64,000 bases of DNA from CAMDPA01 sp963825625 (GTDB lineage: Bacteria; Pseudomonadota; Alphaproteobacteria; Rhizobiales; Hyphomicrobiaceae). The DNA is taken from positions 62,001-126,000 of the forward strand of contig CAWGUF010000012.1 of assembly GCA_963825625.1 (NCBI GenBank), written 5' to 3'. Below, piece by piece: positions 17,568-26,797 of this stretch (positions are counted from its first letter, which is position 1; each line of letters starts with the position of its first letter). Below the pieces are notes generated by a model that saw only the letters and a list, made by a program, of their open reading frames with translations, searched no databases and was not told the DNA's origin. The translations under genes were made by a program, and so were the position numbers.

Positions 17568-19211
17568 ATGGCAGACAACGCTCACAAGGCTGCAGCGCAC
17601 GGCCACGACCACGGGCATGAGCACACGCCCTACGGCATCACCCGCTGGCTTTATTCGACGAACCACAAGGACATCGGAACGATGTACCTCGTGTTCGCGA
17701 TGTTCGCCGGCGTCGTTGGCGGCTTCCTGTCCGTGATGATGCGCATGGAGCTGCAGGAACCGGGAATGCAGATCTTCGCAGACCCGCACACCTTCAATGT
17801 GTTCGTCACCGGCCACGGCCTCATCATGGTGTTCTTCATGGTGATGCCGGCCATGATCGGCGGCTTCGGAAACTGGTTCGTGCCGCTGATGATCGGCGCG
17901 CCGGACATGGCGTTCCCGCGCATGAACAACATCTCGTTCTGGCTGCTGCCGGTCGCATTCGCGATGTTGCTCCTGTCGATGTTCGTCGAAGGACCCGCCG
18001 GAGCAAACGGCGTCGGCGCGGGCTGGACGGTCTACGCGCCGCTCTCGTCCAAGACTGGACACCCTGGTCCGGCGATGGATTTCGCGATCCTGTCGCTGCA
18101 CATTGCCGGCGCATCCTCGATTCTCGGCGCCATCAACTTCATCACCACCATTTTCAACATGCGCGCACCGGGCATGACGCTGCACAAGATGCCGCTGTTC
18201 GTTTGGTCGGTGCTGGTGACCGCCTTCTTGCTGCTGCTGTCGCTGCCCGTTCTGGCTGGCGCGATCACCATGCTGCTGACCGACCGCAACTTCGGCACGG
18301 CGTTCTTCGAGGCCAAGACCGGCGGTGACCCACTGCTTTACCAGCACCTGTTCTGGTTCTTCGGGCACCCGGAGGTCTACATTCTGATCCTGCCCGGCTT
18401 CGGCATGATCAGCCACATCGTGTCGACGTTCTCCAGGAAGCCTGTGTTCGGCTACCTGGGCATGGCCTACGCCATGGTCGCGATCGGCTTCGTCGGCTTC
18501 ATCGTGTGGGCCCACCACATGTACGCGGCCGGCATCGGCGTCGACACGCAGGCCTACTTCGTGTTCGCCACCATGGTGATCGCGGTGCCGACCGGCGTGA
18601 AGATCTTCTCCTGGATCGCCACCATGTGGGGCGGTTCGATCTCGTTCCGCACCCCGATGCTCTGGGCGCTCGGCTTCATCTTCCTGTTCACGGTCGGCGG
18701 CGTCACCGGCGTCATGCTTGCAAATGCCGGCGTCGACCGCGCGCTGCACGACACCTACTACGTCGTTGCACACTTCCATTACGTGCTGTCGCTCGGCGCC
18801 GTGTTCGCCATCTTTGCCGGCTGGTACTACTGGTTCCCGAAGATGTTCGGCTACGAGTACTCCGAGTTCATCGGCAAGCTGCACTTCTGGCTGACGTTCA
18901 TCGGCGCCAACGTGCTGTTCTTCCCGCAGCACTTCCTCGGGCTGGCCGGCATGCCGCGTCGCTATGCCGACTACCCGGAGGCGTTTGCCGGCTGGAACTA
19001 CGTGTCCTCGATCGGATCCTACATCACCGCCCTCGGCACCATCGTGTTCTTCATCGGCGTGGTCATGGCATTCGTGCGCGCCAAGAAGACAGTGGACAAT
19101 CCCTGGGGCGTCGACGAGGGCATCAAGACATTGGAGTGGACGCTGTCGTCGCCTCCGCCATTCCACTCGTTCGAGACGCTGCCGCGCATCGCGGATACGA
19201 AGCATCATTGA
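17568..19211 (+). CDS. coxA: cytochrome c oxidase subunit I
   Basis: This 547-residue catalytic subunit binds heme a and the heme a3/CuB centre and reduces O2 to water while pumping protons. Twelve spans are expected. Key motifs: low-spin heme ligand region TGHGLIMVFFMVMPAMIGG, CuB/cross-linked Tyr motif FFGHPEVYILILPG, AHHMYAAG, and the heme pair HFHYVLSLGAVFA. The D-channel entry (NxxxxxN type) lies in GNWFVPLMIGAPDMAFPRMN. The N-terminus is His-rich (HKAAAHGHDHGHEH). It is co-transcribed with coxB; three hairpins follow its stop. Confidence 0.98.
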   Translation: MADNAHKAAAHGHDHGHEHTPYGITRWLYSTNHKDIGTMYLVFAMFAGVVGGFLSVMMRMELQEPGMQIFADPHTFNVFVTGHGLIMVFFMVMPAMIGGFGNWFVPLMIGAPDMAFPRMNNISFWLLPVAFAMLLLSMFVEGPAGANGVGAGWTVYAPLSSKTGHPGPAMDFAILSLHIAGASSILGAINFITTIFNMRAPGMTLHKMPLFVWSVLVTAFLLLLSLPVLAGAITMLLTDRNFGTAFFEAKTGGDPLLYQHLFWFFGHPEVYILILPGFGMISHIVSTFSRKPVFGYLGMAYAMVAIGFVGFIVWAHHMYAAGIGVDTQAYFVFATMVIAVPTGVKIFSWIATMWGGSISFRTPMLWALGFIFLFTVGGVTGVMLANAGVDRALHDTYYVVAHFHYVLSLGAVFAIFAGWYYWFPKMFGYEYSEFIGKLHFWLTFIGANVLFFPQHFLGLAGMPRRYADYPEAFAGWNYVSSIGSYITALGTIVFFIGVVMAFVRAKKTVDNPWGVDEGIKTLEWTLSSPPPFHSFETLPRIADTKHH

Positions 19212-19215
19212 TAAG

Positions 19216-19333
19216 CGGCGGGCACGTGCCCGCCGTGTATCGTACCCAGAGCCACAGGCTCTGGAACTGAAGGGCCTGCCGAGTATCCAGGCGCGCGGGC
19301 TATCAGGATACCGGCTGCACCACGGTGCAGCCG
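19216..19333. terminator. three consecutive strong hairpins between coxA and ctaB
   Basis: Within the coxA-ctaB gap three perfect inverted repeats follow each other: 19216-19235 (20-bp palindrome CGGCGGGCAC/GTGCCCGCCG), 19246-19264 (CCAGAGCC, 3-nt loop, GGCTCTGG) and 19312-19333 (CGGCTGCACC, AC, GGTGCAGCCG). None is followed by a T-run. They could attenuate transcription, protect the 3' end of coxBA mRNA, or be remnants of palindromic repeats. Their position suits higher expression of the structural subunits than of the assembly genes. Confidence 0.55.
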
Positions 19334-19458
19334 CAACTGCCTGAAGCCGCCGCCTGCATGGCCGGGTGACGGACATGAGGGCAGCAACCAGGCGAAGGGC
19401 TAAGAAGCGCCAACGAGCGGAAAGTCTCGGAAGCAGCTTAGGAGTTGCGGGATTGTAA

Positions 19459-20425
19459 ATGGCGAGAGCAGCGACCGGAAGCGAGGTTATGAACGACCGC
19501 ACGGCTGACGCGCCGGTGGCCGTTGCAGGTGGCGGAACCGTCGGCGATTTCATCGCGCTGATGAAGCCGCGCGTGATGTCCCTCGTGGTATTCACGGCGC
19601 TTGTCGGGCTGGTCGCGGCGCCAGGCCATATCCATCCCGTGCTCGGTGCCATTGCCATCCTCTGCATCGCCGTCGGCGCCGGCGCCTCCGGTGCACTCAA
19701 TATGTGGTATGACGCCGACATCGACGCGCGTATGTCGCGCACCGCCAACCGGCCAATTCCGCGCGGCCGCGTGACACCCGGCGAGGCCCTGGCGTTCGGC
19801 ATTGTGCTCAGCGTGTTCTCGGTGATGACCTTGGGGATCCTGGTCAATTGGACAGCAGGAGCACTGCTGGCGCTGACGATCGCGTTCTACATCGTCGTCT
19901 ACACGATGTGGTTGAAGCGGCGCACGCCACAGAACATCGTGATCGGCGGTGCGGCCGGCGCGTTCCCCCCGATGATCGGCTGGGCGGCGGTCACCGGCAG
20001 CGTGAGCGTGGAGAGTATGCTGCTGTTTGCAATCATCTTCATGTGGACGCCGCCGCACTTCTGGGCGCTTGCGCTGTACCGCTGCCGCGACTACGAGCGC
20101 GTCGGCGTTCCGATGCTGCCGGTTGTGGCCGGCGCGGACGAGACGCGGCGCCAGATCGTCGTCTACTCGCTGATCCTGGTGCCGCTCGGCGTCGTTCCGG
20201 GGCTGATTGGTCTGGGCGGTACGGCGTATCTGGTTGTTGCCGCTTTGCTCGGCGCGGTCTTCCTGTGGCTGGCGATCGATGTCTATCGCACGCGCACCGG
20301 TCCAGCAGGCCGATGCGACGGCGCGCAGACTGTTTGGCTTCTCGATCGTCTATCTGTTCGCTTTGTTCGCCGCACTGCTGATCGAGCGGGTGGTGATCGG
20401 CATGCGTGCCGGACTGGGCGGCTGA
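19459..20425 (+). CDS. ctaB: protoheme IX farnesyltransferase (heme O synthase), one frameshift
   Basis: This is the UbiA-type membrane prenyltransferase that turns heme B into heme O for the aa3 oxidase. Motifs: GDFIALMKPRVMSLVVFTAL, the diphosphate-binding NMWYDADIDARMSRTANRPI, and FMWTPPHFWALALY. Eight to nine spans are expected. The natural C-terminus (ADATARRLFGFSIVYLFALF, IERVVIGMRAGLGG) is in frame 2, whereas the body is in frame 1. The switch is one extra base at 20301/20302, where GGTC stands for GGT or GGC. With it removed the protein has about 321 residues and ends at TGA 20423-20425, overlapping the next gene start. Confidence 0.9.
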
Positions 20426-20601
20426 TGTGGAAAAGTGTGGAGGGCCGTTTGGCAGCCGGGGATGATGACCAGCGCGAGTGGGAGCGCCGCCGCCGCATGC
20501 GTTCTTTGGCGATAGGCTTGGCCCTGGTTGGTCTGGTGGTGCTGTTTTACGTTGCCACGATCGTCCGGCTGGGGAGCAACGTGTTCAACCGGCCGATGTG
20601 A
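20425..20601 (+). CDS. coxF: small cytochrome c oxidase-associated membrane protein (CoxF/CtaF type)
   Basis: This 58-residue protein starts at ATG 20425, sharing bases with the ctaB stop (TGATG). It has a charged N-terminus (DDDQREWERRRRMR), one membrane helix (AIGLALVGLVVLFYVATIV) and a C-terminal NRPM motif. This matches the tiny proteins found between ctaB and ctaG in Rhizobiales cox operons, annotated as CoxF/CtaF. The frameshift in ctaB fuses it to a broken ctaB frame, so automatic annotation would miss it. Function: presumed oxidase assembly factor, not well tested. Confidence 0.8.
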   Translation: MWKSVEGRLAAGDDDQREWERRRRMRSLAIGLALVGLVVLFYVATIVRLGSNVFNRPM

Positions 20602-20690
20602 GGCAGCGAAGCGATGACGTGAGCCGCGTAGGCTCATTGGGACGAGGTTAGAGGCAGACGAGAACTGGATTCGGCGGATAGCGACACACA

Positions 20691-21308
20691 ATGAGCCAGC
20701 AGCGGACGAGTTCGGATGAAGCGATACGGGGCAACCGCAAGGTTGCGCTCATATTCTCATGTGTCGCGTTGGGCATGCTGGGGATGTCGTATGCGGCCGT
20801 GCCGCTTTACCGGATATTCTGTCAGGTGACCGGTTACGGCGGAACCACGCAGCGCGCCACCGCCTCTTCCACAAAGGTTCTGGATCGCAAGATCACTGTC
20901 CGCTTTGATGCAAACGTCAACGGACTGCCGTGGAAGTTCGAGCCGGTCGCGACGCGAATGGATGTCAGGATCGGCGAGAATTCGCTGGCCTTTTACCGCG
21001 CGACCAACATGTCCGACAAGCCATCGACGGGCACGGCGTCCTTCAACGTGACACCTGAGATTACCGGTGGCTTCTTCAATAAGCTGGCCTGCTTCTGCTT
21101 CACCGAGCAGACCTTGGCGCCCGGCGAGAGCATCGATATGCCGGTCAGCTTCTTCGTCGACCCGACGCTTGTTGACGACAAGGATGCCACCAAGGTGTCC
21201 GAGATTACGCTGTCCTATACGTTCTATCCTGTCGCCAAGCCGAGCACCGAGGCGAAAGTCGGTGCGCCGGAGGTGAAGGGGACGGACGTCAACTCGAAGG
21301 GCGGATGA
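20691..21308 (+). CDS. ctaG: cytochrome c oxidase assembly protein, CuB insertion (Cox11 family)
   Basis: This 205-residue copper chaperone delivers copper to the CuB site of subunit I. It has one N-terminal membrane span (VALIFSCVALGMLGMSYAAV), the PLYRIFCQVTGYGGTTQ motif, and the periplasmic immunoglobulin-like domain with the copper-binding CFCF motif in NKLACFCFTEQTLAPGE. All expected Cys residues are present. It sits between coxF and coxC as in most alphaproteobacteria. Confidence 0.96.
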   Translation: MSQQRTSSDEAIRGNRKVALIFSCVALGMLGMSYAAVPLYRIFCQVTGYGGTTQRATASSTKVLDRKITVRFDANVNGLPWKFEPVATRMDVRIGENSLAFYRATNMSDKPSTGTASFNVTPEITGGFFNKLACFCFTEQTLAPGESIDMPVSFFVDPTLVDDKDATKVSEITLSYTFYPVAKPSTEAKVGAPEVKGTDVNSKGG

Positions 21309-21363
21309 AAGACACCGCGCACGCTCACACCAATCGCGGGCCCTGGGTCCGGATCGACACCAT

Positions 21364-21391
21364 ATCGCTACTGCTGAATCGCTACTGCTGA
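21364..21391 (+). repeat. perfect 14-bp tandem duplication upstream of coxC
   Basis: ATCGCTACTGCTGA occurs twice in direct succession (21364-21377, 21378-21391) in the ctaG-coxC spacer, 25 bases before the coxC start. It looks like a recent slippage duplication in the leader; no function is evident. Confidence 0.8.
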
Positions 21392-21415
21392 CAGGGGACC
21401 GGGAGAACGACAGTC

Positions 21416-22388
21416 ATGGCCGACAGCCACGCCAAACACCACGACTATCACTCTGGTCGATCCGAGCCCATGGCCGGTGCTGGCCTCCATCGGCGCCTTC
21501 ATTATGGCGATCGGGGCCATCGCCTGGATGAAGACGATTCCGACCGACCCGCAGAGCGGCCTCAAGCTATTCGGCATGCTTCTGCGCGGCTCGACGATTT
21601 TTGCGGTCGGCGCTGCAGCGGTCGTCGCGGTCGCCTATTTCTGGTGGCGCGACGTGATCCGCGAGGCGCACAAGGGCGATCACACGCCGGTTGTGCAACT
21701 CCACCTTCGCTATGGGATGATCCTGTTCATCGCCTCGGAGGTGATGTTCTTCGTGGCCTGGTTCTGGGCCTATTTCGATGCGGCGCTGTTCCCCGGACAA
21801 GTCTGGCAACTCCCCGTGTTTGCCCCTGATGGCACCGTCACGCCCTCCGAGGTGTCGAAGCTGGGCATGATCGATCGTGATACGCTCACCGGTGGGCAGT
21901 GGCCGCCGGTCCCCGTTGAGCGAACTGCCGATGGCGGCAACTTCCGCTCGACATTCGACCCCTGGGGCTTGCCGCTGGTGAACACGCTTGTGCTGCTGCT
22001 TTCAGGCACGACCGTCACCTGGGCTCACCACGCTCTGCTCGAGAACGATCGCAAAGGGCTGATCTGGGGCCTGCTTTGCACAGTTGTGCTCGGGATTTTC
22101 TTCACAGCGTTGCAGGCCTACGAATACGGCCATGCCGCGTTCAGCTATTCAGGTCACATCTACGGCGCGACGTTCTTCATGGCGACTGGCTTCCACGGCG
22201 CCCATGTGATCATCGGCACGATCTTCCTGCTGGTTTGCCTGTTCCGGGCGCTCGCCGGGCATTTCACGCCCAAGCAGCACTTCGGCTTCGAGGCGGCCGC
22301 CTGGTACTGGCACTTCGTCGACGTGGTCTGGCTGTTCCTGTTCTTCGCCATCTACGTGTGGGGAGCCGGCGCCGGCGCAGGCCACTGA
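21416..22388 (+). CDS. coxC: cytochrome c oxidase subunit III, one frameshift near the N-terminus
   Basis: This is the seven-span subunit III of the aa3 oxidase, about 323 residues after correction. The N-terminus MADSHAKHHDYH is in frame 2 and LVDPSPWPVLASIGAFIMAI follows in frame 3. The extra base is at 21451/21452, where CACT stands for CAC or CAT before CTG. Conserved features include MILFIASEVMFFVAWFWAYF (lipid-binding Glu), FDPWGLPLVNTLVLLLSGTT, and HFGFEAAAWYWHFVDVVWLF. The loop after AYFDAAL is long, as is usual in Rhizobiales. Confidence 0.95.
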
Positions 22389-22581
22389 GGCGTGCCGCCC
22401 TGCAGGGGCGAATCCTCGAGCGATATCGTAAGGTGGGGCGGCCGGCGACGGCCGCCCTTCTCGTTACATCCAGCCGCGACGCGCCAAACCCGAGATTTCC
22501 TGTTATAACGACATGCGTTCGGCTGATCGGGGCCGTGTCGGACGGTCGCCAACACAAGCGCTAACGAGGGGAGGGCGCGCC

Positions 22582-23985
22582 GTGTCGCAGTCTGCTGTCG
22601 AAACCCCCAGCTCACCATCCGCCTCGCTGCCTGCCAAGGTGCAGGACTGGCGCCGGTTGGTCGACCGACCCGTCGACACATCTGACGAGTTGTTGGCCAA
22701 TCTTCAGGCGCTCTATGCCGCTGTCTACGGTAGCGATTTCTCGGGTTTCGAGGTCGATGCAGTGCAGTCCGATGCGCATCTGCTGACCGAGGAGCTTTTC
22801 GATCTCCGCTTGAGCATTCGCGACCGCCTGCCTGAATGGCACGCCAAGGGCTTGATGCATCCGGACACCGCGCGTGCCGCCCGCAACGCGATCAGGGTGC
22901 TTCGCTACACCGCGGATATCGTCGGTGAGGTCGCCAGCCGCTTTCAACGCCTGCCAGCGGGCGACGACACCTATAAGGCGTTCCAGGGACCGCCCTCCTG
23001 GACGCAGGCCCATCCGGCGCGCAAGCTGGGCGAACGGCTCTACTTCCGTGCCGGGGATGTGCTCCTCGTGCGTGGCCGCCTGCACAACAGTGCCGCCATC
23101 GCACGCATCGGTGATGTCGACTCCCAGTTCAGCCATGTTGGCATGGTGCACATCGCCGAGGACGGCAGCCGCTGGCTCGTCGAGGCGCTGATCGAGGAAG
23201 GCGCGACGATCACCGCACTCGATGATGCACTCGAGCATGGTTTGGGCCGCGCCCTGTTGTTGCGCTACCGCGACCGCCAGCTCGCCGCGCGTGCGTCGAG
23301 CGCGATGTTCGACCGTGTCGCAGTCTCCCGCGGCCTGATGGGCCGATGGATCCCCTACGATTTCACGATGCAGCTCGAAGGCGACGACGAGCTCTACTGC
23401 TCCAAGTTGATCCGCCAAGCCTATCGCGCTGCAAGTGACGGGGAGCTGCAGCTGCCCACGCATAAGACCCGCCTGGACATGCGCAACCGCGACTTTTTCG
23501 ATCGCATTGGCGTCACGGCCAGCGAGACTTTTGCGCCGGCTGATCTGGAAGTCGAGCCGGGCTTCGACGTCGTCGCCGAGTGGCGGGACTACCGCGTCAC
23601 ATCGAGCCTGCGGTTGCAGGACCTCATCATGTCGAAGCTGTTCGACTGGATGGACGAGCACGACTACCGCTTCCAGCCCGATTTCGGGATTGCGGCGATG
23701 TCGCTGTTGGGACGGGTTTCTGGCTGGCTGCCCAGCACCGTCAAGCAGGCGCTGACCCGTCTCGGCGTTCCCAAGATCCCATCCAACATGACGACGAGCA
23801 CGATCGGTGCCATCGCAATGCTGCACAAGACGGCGCAGCCTATTCTGGAGCATTTGGAGGCGTTGGAGGTACGCAGCATCGAGGCGAGCGGCAGGCCGTT
23901 GCACCCCCACGAGGTGTTCATCGAGCTCGAGGCCTATCGCGCTCGTTCGTCCAATCGCATCGGCTACCTCGTCCGGCAATCATGA
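22582..23985 (+). CDS. YiiX/YebB-like permuted papain-fold (C92-type) cysteine hydrolase
   Basis: The product has 467 residues. GTG 22582 is chosen because GAGGGGAGGG lies just upstream. The catalytic domain (about 150-300) has the permuted NlpC/P60 order: FRAGDVLLVRGRLHNSAAIA, then the active His in FSHVGMVHIAEDG, and later the Cys in DELYCSKLIRQAYRA. These enzymes cleave amide or ester bonds, in some cases of lipids or peptidoglycan. No signal peptide is evident. N- and C-terminal helical extensions (each about 150 residues) are unassigned. It interrupts the usual coxC-DUF983-SURF1 order, so either it joined the oxidase operon or was inserted. Confidence 0.78.
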   Translation: MSQSAVETPSSPSASLPAKVQDWRRLVDRPVDTSDELLANLQALYAAVYGSDFSGFEVDAVQSDAHLLTEELFDLRLSIRDRLPEWHAKGLMHPDTARAARNAIRVLRYTADIVGEVASRFQRLPAGDDTYKAFQGPPSWTQAHPARKLGERLYFRAGDVLLVRGRLHNSAAIARIGDVDSQFSHVGMVHIAEDGSRWLVEALIEEGATITALDDALEHGLGRALLLRYRDRQLAARASSAMFDRVAVSRGLMGRWIPYDFTMQLEGDDELYCSKLIRQAYRAASDGELQLPTHKTRLDMRNRDFFDRIGVTASETFAPADLEVEPGFDVVAEWRDYRVTSSLRLQDLIMSKLFDWMDEHDYRFQPDFGIAAMSLLGRVSGWLPSTVKQALTRLGVPKIPSNMTTSTIGAIAMLHKTAQPILEHLEALEVRSIEASGRPLHPHEVFIELEAYRARSSNRIGYLVRQS

Positions 23986-24046
23986 CCTCCAGCACGCGAC
24001 GAAAGCCCGCCTTGCGGTGACTGCCGCCGCCCACTAGCTGTTTGCC

Positions 24047-24427
24047 ATGAGCCCGTCGCCACATGCAGCCAATCCGTTCGCTGCCGGTATCGCCTGCCGC
24101 TGCCCGCGCTGTGGCGAAGGCAGTCTCTACACGTCCAGCTTCGGCCTCGACGTGGCCGAGGCGTGTAGCGAATGCGGTCTGCGCTACAAGTTCGTCGATA
24201 CCGGCGATGGTCCGGCCGTGTTCGCAATCATGATTTTGGGCTTGCTCATCCTTGGCGCCGCGCTCCTGGTGGAGTTCAGGCTGCATCCGCCATGGTGGCT
24301 GCACGTGATCATCTGGGGCCCTGTGACCCTTTTTGTTGCGCTGGGGCTTCTGCGGCCGTTGAAGGCGCTGATGATTGCCCTTCAGTATCACAACAAGGCC
24401 GAGCAGGGCCGGCCCGACGGAGAATAG
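24047..24427 (+). CDS. DUF983 membrane protein with zinc ribbon, oxidase-associated
   Basis: This 126-residue protein has an N-terminal four-Cys ribbon (CRCPRCGEGSLY and EACSECGLRYKF) followed by two membrane spans (PAVFAIMILGLLILGAALLV and HVIIWGPVTLFVALGLLRPL). The family regularly lies between coxC and SURF1 in alphaproteobacteria and is presumed to help oxidase biogenesis. The SURF1 start follows its stop by six bases. Confidence 0.9.
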   Translation: MSPSPHAANPFAAGIACRCPRCGEGSLYTSSFGLDVAEACSECGLRYKFVDTGDGPAVFAIMILGLLILGAALLVEFRLHPPWWLHVIIWGPVTLFVALGLLRPLKALMIALQYHNKAEQGRPDGE

Positions 24428-24433
24428 CGGCCT

Positions 24434-25177
24434 GTGCTCGACAAGTTCCTCCGTGCCGGCCTGTTGTGGCCCACCGTGCTGAGCATTCCGGTGCTTGCGG
24501 TATTGATTGCGCTTGGCAGTTGGCAGCTGCAGCGCAAGGCATGGAAGGACGGACTTCTGGCGCAGATCAGGGCAAGAGTTGACCAGCCGGCCCAGCCGCT
24601 GGATGCAGCCTTGCGACGGTTTCGCGCAGGCCAGGACATCGAGTACCTGCATGTGTCCGTGCGCGGCAAATTCCTGCATGAGGCGGAGCAGCACGTCTAT
24701 GTGCCGGTAAGCGGCGGACAGGGCTACCACGTCTACACGCCCCTCCAGCGAGCTGGCGGCCCGGCGGTGCTTGTCAATCGCGGCTTCGTTCCTCACCAGT
24801 TGAAGGATCCGGCCCGCCGTGCAGCAGGGCAGGTCCAGGGCCAGATAGAGCTGACCGGGCTCATGCGCCGGCCGGCCGAGGCGGGCACGTTCACGCCGCC
24901 CAGCGAGCCGGCGAAAAGCCTCTACTTTTTCGCGGATATGGCCGGGATGCGCCTCGCGCTGCAGAAGCGCGGCATAGGGCCGCTAGCGCCGGTCTTCATC
25001 GATGCCGACGCCTCGCCCGGAAATCCCGGCGGTTGGCCGCGCGGCGGCACCACCAACCTTAAGCTGAGCAATCGCCACCTCGAGTATGCGGGGACGTGGT
25101 ATGGGCTTGCCCTGACGCTCATCGGTGTCTATGTGGCATTTGCAGCCGCGCGTCTGCGGGGACGTCGGCACCCCTGA
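24434..25177 (+). CDS. SURF1 family cytochrome c oxidase biogenesis protein
   Basis: The 247-residue protein starts at GTG and has the SURF1 layout: an N-terminal span (TVLSIPVLAVLIALGSWQLQ), a periplasmic domain with QRKAWKDGLLA, VLVNRGFVPHQ and LKLSNRHLEYAGTWYGLALT, and a C-terminal span (LIGVYVAFAAARLRG). SURF1 helps insert heme a into subunit I. GxWQ and HLEYAxTW, the two family signatures, are both intact. Confidence 0.95.
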   Translation: MLDKFLRAGLLWPTVLSIPVLAVLIALGSWQLQRKAWKDGLLAQIRARVDQPAQPLDAALRRFRAGQDIEYLHVSVRGKFLHEAEQHVYVPVSGGQGYHVYTPLQRAGGPAVLVNRGFVPHQLKDPARRAAGQVQGQIELTGLMRRPAEAGTFTPPSEPAKSLYFFADMAGMRLALQKRGIGPLAPVFIDADASPGNPGGWPRGGTTNLKLSNRHLEYAGTWYGLALTLIGVYVAFAAARLRGRRHP

Positions 25178-25384
25178 CAATCGGCCGTAGCAACCCTGTC
25201 TTTACGTGCCGGAACACTGTTTTCCGCTTTCCGCTATCTGCCCAGCAGCCTTTCGCCCACAATCCGCTGCACAACATGTGCGTAGTTTCGGGCGCGCGTT
25301 CTGTTGGTCTTGTTCGGGCCGAGCGTCGCCACTACCCTGGGTTATCCTTCCGGCCTCAACTCCTTCGAGAGCACGAAATCGGCT

Positions 25385-26797
25385 GTGCATTACGTATCTA
25401 CCAGAGGACAAGCTCCGCGCCTGGGCTTTGCCGACGTGACGCTGGCAGGCCTTGCCCGCGACGGCGGCCTGTATCTGCCGGAGACCTGGCCTGTGCTGGC
25501 CGCCGAGACCATCGCAGGCCTGGCGGGCCGCCCGTTTCACGAGATTGCAGTGCGCGTGATCGAGCCGTTCACCGGGGGAGAGATCGCCGCCACGTCGCTT
25601 GCTGCGATGGCCCGAGATGCGTACGCCTGCTTTGGCCACCCTGCGGTCACGCCCTTGGTTCAGATCGGTCCTGACACGTGGATACTTGAGCTGTTCCACG
25701 GTCCGACCCTGGCCTTTAAAGATGTGGCCATGCAACTCCTGGCCCGGTTGATGGATCACATCCTGGAGGCACGCGGCGAGCGCGCCACGATCGTCGGCGC
25801 CACGTCCGGTGATACCGGCGGTGCCGCAGTGGAGGCGTTTCGGGGATCGCGGCGCGTGGACGTGTTCATCCTGTATCCGAACGGTCGGGTATCCGATGTG
25901 CAGCGCCGGATGATGACAACCCCGAAGGAGCTCAACGTCCACGCTCTTGCTGTCGACGGGACGTTCGACGATTGTCAGGCGCTGGTCAAAGCAATGTTCA
26001 ATCATCACGCTTTCCGCGATCGCTTGGCACTTTCGGCAGTCAATTCCATCAACTGGGCGCGCATCGTTGCCCAGGTTCCCTACTATTTCGCCGCCGGCGC
26101 CGCGCTCGGCGCACCGCATCGCAAGTTGTCGTTCGTGGTGCCCACCGGCAATTTCGGGGACATTCTGGCCGGCTTCGTCGCTCGCCAGATGGGACTGCCG
26201 ATCAAGCAGCTGGTGATCGCCTCGAATGCCAACGACATTCTTCCGCGCACCGTTGGCAGCGGCGTCTACGAGACACGTGGCGTCGTCGCGACGACATCCC
26301 CCTCGATGGACATCCAGGTCTCATCCAACTTCGAGCGCTATCTGTTCGAGGCCGCCGACCGCGACGCCGCTCAGGTTCGCAGCCAGATGGCGGCTCTTGC
26401 CCAATCCGGGCGCTTCGAGCTGACCACCGCGCAGCGCGAGCACCTTCGCCAGGATTTCGAGTCCGCGGCAGCAAACGAGGACAACGTCGCCGATACGATC
26501 CGGACGACAGAGCAAACGACGGGCTACCTGGCAGAGCCGCATACGGCTTGCGGCATCTACGCCGCCCACGCTTGCGATGCGGCGTTGTCCGGCGCGCGGG
26601 TGGTTCTCTCCACCGCCCATCCGGCGAAATTTCCCGATGCGATGCAGACGATTGCCGGCCGCCGCCCGCCATTGCCGCCCCGCCTCGCCAGCCTGATGTC
26701 GGACCCTGAGCGCATAAGTGTGCAGCCGAACGACCAGTCGGCCATTGAGCGATTCATCGCCACCAATGCCCGTATCACCGCCGGAGGTGGCGAATGA
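25385..26797 (+). CDS. thrC: threonine synthase
   Basis: The 470-residue PLP enzyme converts O-phosphohomoserine to threonine. GTG 25385 is chosen because family members begin close to HYVSTRGQAPRLGFADV; an upstream TTG at 25304 adds only non-conserved residues. The PLP lysine is in GPTLAFKDVAMQLLARL; the glycine loop for phosphate is TSGDTGGAAVEAF; the VVPTGNFGDILAG segment is also typical of the long ThrC form. It follows SURF1 and its stop overlaps the M16 peptidase start (ATGA). Confidence 0.95.
   Translation: MHYVSTRGQAPRLGFADVTLAGLARDGGLYLPETWPVLAAETIAGLAGRPFHEIAVRVIEPFTGGEIAATSLAAMARDAYACFGHPAVTPLVQIGPDTWILELFHGPTLAFKDVAMQLLARLMDHILEARGERATIVGATSGDTGGAAVEAFRGSRRVDVFILYPNGRVSDVQRRMMTTPKELNVHALAVDGTFDDCQALVKAMFNHHAFRDRLALSAVNSINWARIVAQVPYYFAAGAALGAPHRKLSFVVPTGNFGDILAGFVARQMGLPIKQLVIASNANDILPRTVGSGVYETRGVVATTSPSMDIQVSSNFERYLFEAADRDAAQVRSQMAALAQSGRFELTTAQREHLRQDFESAAANEDNVADTIRTTEQTTGYLAEPHTACGIYAAHACDAALSGARVVLSTAHPAKFPDAMQTIAGRRPPLPPRLASLMSDPERISVQPNDQSAIERFIATNARITAGGGE

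Noticed and set aside
17415..19847. Very long open frame on the minus strand (810 codons) opposite coxA
   Set aside because: It mirrors coxA codon use in GC-rich DNA, is rich in His/Arg/Asp with no family features, and coxA on the plus strand is certain.
22612..23979. 455-codon minus-strand open frame opposite the YiiX-like gene
   Set aside because: The plus-strand frame has catalytic motifs and a ribosome site; the minus frame has neither.
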